This document shows, one piece after another, positions 12,071 through 16,465 of a stretch of DNA of 16,465 nucleotides. Under the pieces are notes generated by a model that was not told the origin of the DNA, searched no databases, and saw nothing but the letters and a program-made list of their open reading frames with translations. The translations under genes and the position numbers were made by a program. Each line of letters starts with the position of its first letter. The stretch's first letter is position 1. This DNA is from CAZAQB01 sp964487155 (GTDB taxonomy: Bacteria; Pseudomonadota; Gammaproteobacteria; Nitrococcales; Nitrococcaceae), in NCBI GenBank assembly GCA_964487155.1, contig CAZAQB010000070.1, positions 1 through 16,465 of the forward strand, read 5' to 3'.

Positions 12071-14065
12071 ATGGGGCAGGAGCACAGCGAGCCTGCGGAG
12101 CCGCTCAGCGGCGAGGGCCTGCAGCAGCGCCAGGTGCAGGATCTGCTGGCCCAGTGCGGCGTCAGTGCCGGTGTGAACGTCTCGGTGGCCGCGGCGCTGG
12201 TGGTGTACTTCGGTGCTTCGAACACCGTCCTGACGGTACTGGCCTGGGCCGGCTCGGTGCTGCTGATCAGCGGGTGGCGCCTGGCGGCCTGCCGGCGGGC
12301 CGAACACCTGCTGGCGGCCGAGGGTCGGCTTCCTCCCCAGACCCTGCTGCTGGGGCTCACCGGGTTGAGCGGCCTGATCTGGGGCGCGAGCCCCTGGCTG
12401 CTGCTGTCCACGCCGTCGCCCGAGGCTCTGGGCCTGCTACTGGTGACCCTGGCCGGCATGGCCGCCGGGGCCATTCCGGTACTGGCCGCCCGGCTCGAAG
12501 TCTACCTCTGTTACCTGTTCACGGCCCTGCTGCCGGTCGCGGTGTATTTGCTGGCCACAGGGCAGCCCGCCTCCCTGGTGGCCGGCGTGGCTGTGTTCGG
12601 GGTCGCCATGGCCGCCACCGCCCGGCGCCACGCCCGGCGCCTTGAGGAAAACCACCGCCTGGTACTGGACCGGGAACGCCTGGCGCGGCGCCTCGCCCGC
12701 AGCCGTCAAGGCCTGAAGGCTATGCTGGGGCGCCTGCGCCGGGATGCGGCCCGGGACGCACTCACCGGGCTGCTCAACCGCGGCGCCTTCGAGAGCGCGC
12801 TCGCCGCGGCGCCGCCCGATGCGGGGCTGGCCGTGTGCTACATGGACCTGGACACCTTCAAGGTGGTCAACGACACCGCGGGGCACGCCGCCGGCGACCG
12901 CCTGCTGCGCCGTATCGCCGAGACACTGCAGGCCTGCCTCGGGCCGGACGAGTCCCTGGCCCGCTTTGGCGGGGACGAATTCGTGGCGCTGCTGAAGTGC
13001 GAGTCCCCGGGCCAGGCCGAGGACTCCGCGGAGGCCCTGAGGGCCGCGGTGCGAAGCCTGTACTTCGCCTGGGAGGAGCGTCCCTTCCGCATCTCCACCA
13101 GCCTGGGCCTGGCGGTGGCCAGCCCCAGCCTGCCGCCGGGGGATGAGCTGGTGCGCGCCGCGGATCTCGCCTGCCTGGCCGCCAAGGAATCCGGCGGCAA
13201 CCAGCTGTTTGTATTTCATCCCGAGGCCGAGCCAGTATCCCGCCGCCGGCAGGAACGCCGTTGGGTGGAGCGCATCAGCCGCGCTCTGGAGGAGAACCGC
13301 TACGAGCTCCACGCCCAGCCGGTGGTGCGGGTGGGTGAGGGTCAGGGACGGACCAACTACTACGAACTGCTGGTGCGCATGCGCGCCGAGGACGGCAGTT
13401 TGGTGGCGCCGGGCGCGTTCCTGCCCGCCGCCGAACGCTACGGGCTCGCGAGCCGTATCGACGCCTGGGTGCTGTCGGATCTGGCCCGGCGCCTGGCGGA
13501 AGACTCAAGCTCGTCCCAGCCCCTCGCGGAGCTGCAGTTCGCCGTCAATCTCTCCGGCGCTTCCCTGTCAGACAGCGATTTCCTGGCCGAACTGCGGGCC
13601 CACCTGGTGCGCGGCTCCCTGCCCGGCCCGCGGCTCACTTTCGAGATCACCGAAACCGCGGTCATTCACGATCTGGCTCGGGCTCGCCGCTTCATGGAGG
13701 ATTTGCGCCGGCTGGGCTGCGGCTTTGCCCTGGACGATTTCGGCCAGGGCCTCTCGTCTCTGGGTCATCTCCGCAGCCTGCCGGTGGACAGCCTGAAGAT
13801 CGACGGCCAGTTCATCCGCAACATCGCCTCCGACCCCGTGGACCGCGCCATGGTGGACGCCATTCGCCGGCTCGGGCAGGCCCTGAGCCTCACGGTGGTG
13901 GCCGAGTTCGTAGAAAGCGAGGAGATCCTGAACGTGTTGCAGGGCCTGAACGTGGACTACGCGCAGGGCTATTACCTGGGCCGCCCCATAGCCCTGGACC
14001 GGGTGCTCGCCGATCACTCGGCCACCCGCGGCGTGGCGGCGGGGACTGCCTGCTCCGGGGGCTGA
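12071..14065 (+). CDS. Membrane-anchored GGDEF-EAL protein (c-di-GMP synthesis/degradation)
   Basis: The first 190 residues of this 664-residue protein hold about six hydrophobic segments (roughly 34-50, 53-68, 91-112, 119-140, 144-162, 167-183), a MASE-like sensory membrane domain. A basic helix (185-225) leads to a GGDEF domain with intact ARFGGDEF (GGDEF 300-304) and DLDTFKVVND. The inhibitory I-site RxxD is missing (GPDE, 292-295). The EAL domain (about 395-650) reads YELLVR for EAL, a common variant. Expected metal and catalytic residues are present: Glu432, Asn493, Glu525, Asp555-Asp556, Lys576, Glu612 and Gln632. Both activities are therefore possible; net direction cannot be predicted. 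The signal sensed is unknown. It stands alone, and the ATG at 12071 follows a G-rich GGGGGTGA. Confidence 0.93.
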   Translation: MGQEHSEPAEPLSGEGLQQRQVQDLLAQCGVSAGVNVSVAAALVVYFGASNTVLTVLAWAGSVLLISGWRLAACRRAEHLLAAEGRLPPQTLLLGLTGLSGLIWGASPWLLLSTPSPEALGLLLVTLAGMAAGAIPVLAARLEVYLCYLFTALLPVAVYLLATGQPASLVAGVAVFGVAMAATARRHARRLEENHRLVLDRERLARRLARSRQGLKAMLGRLRRDAARDALTGLLNRGAFESALAAAPPDAGLAVCYMDLDTFKVVNDTAGHAAGDRLLRRIAETLQACLGPDESLARFGGDEFVALLKCESPGQAEDSAEALRAAVRSLYFAWEERPFRISTSLGLAVASPSLPPGDELVRAADLACLAAKESGGNQLFVFHPEAEPVSRRRQERRWVERISRALEENRYELHAQPVVRVGEGQGRTNYYELLVRMRAEDGSLVAPGAFLPAAERYGLASRIDAWVLSDLARRLAEDSSSSQPLAELQFAVNLSGASLSDSDFLAELRAHLVRGSLPGPRLTFEITETAVIHDLARARRFMEDLRRLGCGFALDDFGQGLSSLGHLRSLPVDSLKIDGQFIRNIASDPVDRAMVDAIRRLGQALSLTVVAEFVESEEILNVLQGLNVDYAQGYYLGRPIALDRVLADHSATRGVAAGTACSGG

Positions 14066-14170
14066 GCACGCAGCGCAGGCCGCCCGCCGTGGCCAGGCTG
14101 CCAGATTGGCTGGTGGGCCCGCGGCGGCTCCACTACCATGGCGTTCCCGATTGCCGGACCGGCGCCGTCC

Positions 14171-14938
14171 ATGAAGATCGCCTCCTGGAACGTCAACTCC
14201 CTGAAGGTGCGCCTGCCCCAGGTGCTGGCCTGGCTGGAGAGCGCCGGCCCGGACCTGCTGGGCCTGCAGGAGACCAAGCTCAAGGACGAGAACTTCCCCG
14301 CCGCGGCCCTGCAGGCGGCCGGCTACCGGGTGGCCTTCGCCGGCCAGGCCACCTACAACGGCGTGGCGGTGCTGGCCCGGGAACCGCTGCAGGAGGTGGT
14401 CACCGACCTGCCGGGCCTCCAGGACCCCCAGCGCCGGGTGCTGGCGGCCACCGCGGGCGGGCTGCGCTTCGTCAACCTGTACGTACCCAACGGCAGCGAG
14501 GTGGGCTCGGAGAAGTACCGCTACAAGCTCGACTGGCTGGCCCGCCTGCGGGAATTCCTGACTGCCGAGCTGGAACGCCACCCGCGGCTGGCGGTGGTGG
14601 GGGATTTCAACATTGCCCCCGAGGACCGCGACGTCCACGACCCCGAGGCGTGGCGCGAGCAGATCCTGTGCAGCACCCCGGAGCGCGACGCCCTGCGGGC
14701 CCTGCTGGAGCTGGGCTTTACCGACAGTTTCCGGCGCTTTGAGCAGCCCGACGGGATCTTCTCCTGGTGGGACTACCGGATGAACAACTTCCGCCGCAAC
14801 CGGGGGCTGCGCATCGACCTGATCCTCACCAGCCCGGCGCTTACCGAGGCTCTCACGGCCAGCACAGTGGACCGCGAGCCCCGCAGCTGGGAACGGCCCT
14901 CGGACCACGCGCCGGTGGTGGCCGAGCTGGAGCCCTGA
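14171..14938 (+). CDS. xthA: Exodeoxyribonuclease III (AP endonuclease, EEP family)
   Basis: This enzyme cuts DNA at abasic sites and trims 3' ends in base-excision repair. The 255-residue protein matches the ExoIII family: MKIASWNVNSLKVRLPQVLA at the start, metal-binding Glu34 in LQETK, Tyr104 in NLYVPNG, Asp145 and Asn147 in GDFNIAPEDRDVHDP, and Asp245-His246 in the terminal PSDHAPVV. The ATG at 14171 is preferred because strand 1 begins right there; an ATG 33 nt upstream would add MAFPIAGPAPS, unlike the family. No clear ribosome site precedes it. ubiD follows after 4 nt, so the two are likely one transcript despite unrelated roles. Confidence 0.94.
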   Translation: MKIASWNVNSLKVRLPQVLAWLESAGPDLLGLQETKLKDENFPAAALQAAGYRVAFAGQATYNGVAVLAREPLQEVVTDLPGLQDPQRRVLAATAGGLRFVNLYVPNGSEVGSEKYRYKLDWLARLREFLTAELERHPRLAVVGDFNIAPEDRDVHDPEAWREQILCSTPERDALRALLELGFTDSFRRFEQPDGIFSWWDYRMNNFRRNRGLRIDLILTSPALTEALTASTVDREPRSWERPSDHAPVVAELEP

Positions 14939-14942
14939 ACCC

Positions 14943-16418
14943 GTGGCGACCCGCTACCGGGATCTGCGCGACTTCCTCCGGCAACTGGAGGCGCTCGGCG
15001 AGCTGCACCGCATCGGCCACCCGGTGGATCCCCGCCTGGAGATGACCGAGGTCTGCGACCGCACCCTGCGCGCCGGCGGCCCGGCCCTGCTGTTCGAGAA
15101 CCCGACGCGGGGCGCCATGCCGGTGCTGGCCAACCTGTTTGGCACCCCGCGCCGGGTGGCGCTCGGCATGGGCGCCGAGGACGTCGACGCCCTGCGGGAG
15201 ATCGGCCGGCTGCTCGCCTTCCTCAAGGAGCCGGACCCGCCCAAGGGCATGCGCGAGGCCTGGGCGAGCCTGCCCATCTTCCGCAAGGTGCTGGACATGG
15301 CGCCGAAGACGGTGCGCAGCGCCGCCTGCCAGGCGCGGGTGCGGGAAGGCGCCGAGGTGGACCTGTCCCGGCTGCCGGTGCAGACCTGCTGGCCCGGGGA
15401 TGCCGGACCGCTGATCACCTGGGGGCTGGTGGTGACCCGGGGCCCAGGCCGGCCGCGCCAGAACATGGGCATCTACCGCCAGCAGGTGATCGGCGAGAAC
15501 CGGGTCATCATGCGCTGGCTCGCCCACCGGGGCGGCGCGCTGGACTTCCAGGCCTGGCAGCGGGAGCACCCCGGCGAGCCGTTCCCGGTGGCGGTGGTGC
15601 TGGGCGCCGACCCGGCCACCATCCTGGCGGCGGTGACCCCGGTGCCGGACACCCTGTCCGAATACGCCTTCGCCGGCCTGTTGCGGGGCAGCCGCACCGA
15701 GCTGGTGAAATGCCTGGGGTCGGACCTGCAGGTGCCCGCCTCCGCCGAGATCGTGCTGGAAGGCCACATCCATCCAGGCGAGCTGGCCGCCGAGGGCCCG
15801 TTCGGCGACCACACCGGCTACTACAACGAGGTGGAGCGCTTCCCGGTGTTCACCGTGGAGCGCATCACCGAGCGCGACGACCCCATCTATCACAGCACCT
15901 ATACCGGGCGCCCGCCGGACGAGCCGGCGGTGCTGGGGCTGGCCCTGAACGAGGTGTTCGTCCCCATCCTGCAGAAGCAGTTCCCGGAGATCACCGACTT
16001 CTACCTGCCGCCGGAGGGCTGCTCCTACCGCATGGCGGTGGTGGGCCTGCGCAAGCAGTACCCGGGCCACGCCAAGCGGGTGATGTTCGGGGTGTGGTCC
16101 TTCCTGCGCCAGTTCATGTACACCAAGTTCGTGGTGGTGGTGGACGACGACGTCGACTGCCGGGACTGGCGCGACGTCATCTGGGCAGTCACTACCCGCA
16201 TGGATCCGGCCCGGGACACGGTGCTGGTGGAGCATACCCCCATTGACTACCTGGACTTCGCCTCGCCGGTGGCGGGCCTGGGCTCGAAGATGGGCCTGGA
16301 CGCCACCAGCAAATGGCCGGGCGAGACCGACCGGGAATGGGGCCGGCCCATCACGCGCGACCCGGACACGGTGCGCCGTGTGGACGCGATGTGGGAGGCG
16401 CTGGGGATTCCGGACTGA
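14943..16418 (+). CDS. ubiD: 4-hydroxy-3-polyprenylbenzoate decarboxylase (prenyl-FMN dependent)
   Basis: UbiD decarboxylates the polyprenylated ring intermediate in ubiquinone synthesis, using the prenyl-FMN cofactor made by UbiX (not in this window). The 491 residues align well with E. coli UbiD, with long near-identical blocks such as IYHSTYTGRPPDEPAVLG, LNEVFVPILQKQFPEI and PEGCSYRMAVV. Cofactor/metal residues fit Asn174 (RQNMGIYR) and Glu240; catalytic Glu284 and Asp289 lie in AAEGPFGDHTGYYNEV. It starts with GTG at 14943, with GGAG about 10 nt upstream inside the xthA end, so translation is probably coupled. The stop codon TGA (16416-16418) is the end of the first unit of the GGACTGA array. 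A partner protein UbiI/UbiH is not nearby. Confidence 0.97.
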   Translation: MATRYRDLRDFLRQLEALGELHRIGHPVDPRLEMTEVCDRTLRAGGPALLFENPTRGAMPVLANLFGTPRRVALGMGAEDVDALREIGRLLAFLKEPDPPKGMREAWASLPIFRKVLDMAPKTVRSAACQARVREGAEVDLSRLPVQTCWPGDAGPLITWGLVVTRGPGRPRQNMGIYRQQVIGENRVIMRWLAHRGGALDFQAWQREHPGEPFPVAVVLGADPATILAAVTPVPDTLSEYAFAGLLRGSRTELVKCLGSDLQVPASAEIVLEGHIHPGELAAEGPFGDHTGYYNEVERFPVFTVERITERDDPIYHSTYTGRPPDEPAVLGLALNEVFVPILQKQFPEITDFYLPPEGCSYRMAVVGLRKQYPGHAKRVMFGVWSFLRQFMYTKFVVVVDDDVDCRDWRDVIWAVTTRMDPARDTVLVEHTPIDYLDFASPVAGLGSKMGLDATSKWPGETDREWGRPITRDPDTVRRVDAMWEALGIPD

Positions 16419-16465
16419 GGACTGAGGACTGAGGACTGAGGACTGAGGACTGAGGACTGAGGACT
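16412..16465 (+). repeat. GGACTGA heptamer tandem array at the ubiD 3' end
   Basis: Seven perfect GGACTGA units (16412-16460) and a partial GGACT reach the window edge. The ubiD stop codon is within the first unit. In the sense direction every frame meets TGA within 21 nt (codons GGA CTG AGG ACT GAG GAC TGA). The antisense strand has no stops at all. Confidence 0.95.

Noticed and set aside
14066..14170. Possible terminator or small gene between the GGDEF-EAL gene and xthA
   Set aside because: There are GC-rich partial dyads (CCGCCG, CGGCGG) but no clean stem or U-tract, and no start with a ribosome site.
14853..16235. A 460-codon open frame antisense to ubiD
   Set aside because: Plus-strand UbiD is near-identical to known UbiD over long blocks; the antisense frame is a by-product of codon bias.

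Overview
This is a GC-rich stretch (roughly 70% G+C by eye) of a gammaproteobacterial chromosome. The case for Gammaproteobacteria rests on a Pseudomonas-type metal-poor HemB, an E. coli-like UbiD, oligopeptidase A and glutathione reductase side by side, and an NnrS-family membrane protein. A purple-sulfur or halo/alkaliphilic member of the Chromatiales/Ectothiorhodospiraceae would fit (very high GC, acidic outer membrane protein), but this placement is an inference. Almost all protein genes are ordinary housekeeping genes. I see no phage, insertion sequence, CRISPR, tRNA or rRNA, and no obvious new defence or biosynthetic system.

Layout, left to right. (1) 1-1873: heptamer tandem repeats, then a minus-strand flavoprotein of the dihydrolipoamide dehydrogenase/mercuric reductase family that has lost active-site residues, then a divergent control region. 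(2) 1874-4994: hemB (tetrapyrrole synthesis), aroE (shikimate pathway) and an NnrS-like membrane protein, all on plus; aroE and nnrS are 4 nt apart. (3) 4995-6450: a repeat-rich stretch with a broken and an intact copy of the start of an 8-strand outer membrane barrel gene. (4) 6451-9632, minus strand: gor (glutathione reductase), gamma-carbonic anhydrase and an overlapping AstE/AspA-family deacylase. (5) 9792-14065, plus: prlC and a membrane GGDEF-EAL protein. (6) 14171-16418, plus: xthA and ubiD, 4 nt apart. The window then runs out in another heptamer array.

The unusual content is in the gaps. At least four classes of small repeats occur. (a) 7-bp tandem arrays (CTGGGTA and GGACTGA types) lie just 3' of genes, and the GGACTGA type is always in the gene's sense orientation. 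(b) Four long inverted repeats have arms built from 10-bp units of the form CACAGATGGA. (c) Three hairpins share a CTAC flank but have different, self-complementary stems. (d) A CTAGCA..CCTAAGTCCG element lies upstream of both flavoprotein genes. The two flavoprotein genes (222-1670 and 8286-9632) are bracketed by the same classes of non-coding element on both sides. Both window ends lie inside tandem heptamers, which suggests the contig itself was broken there.
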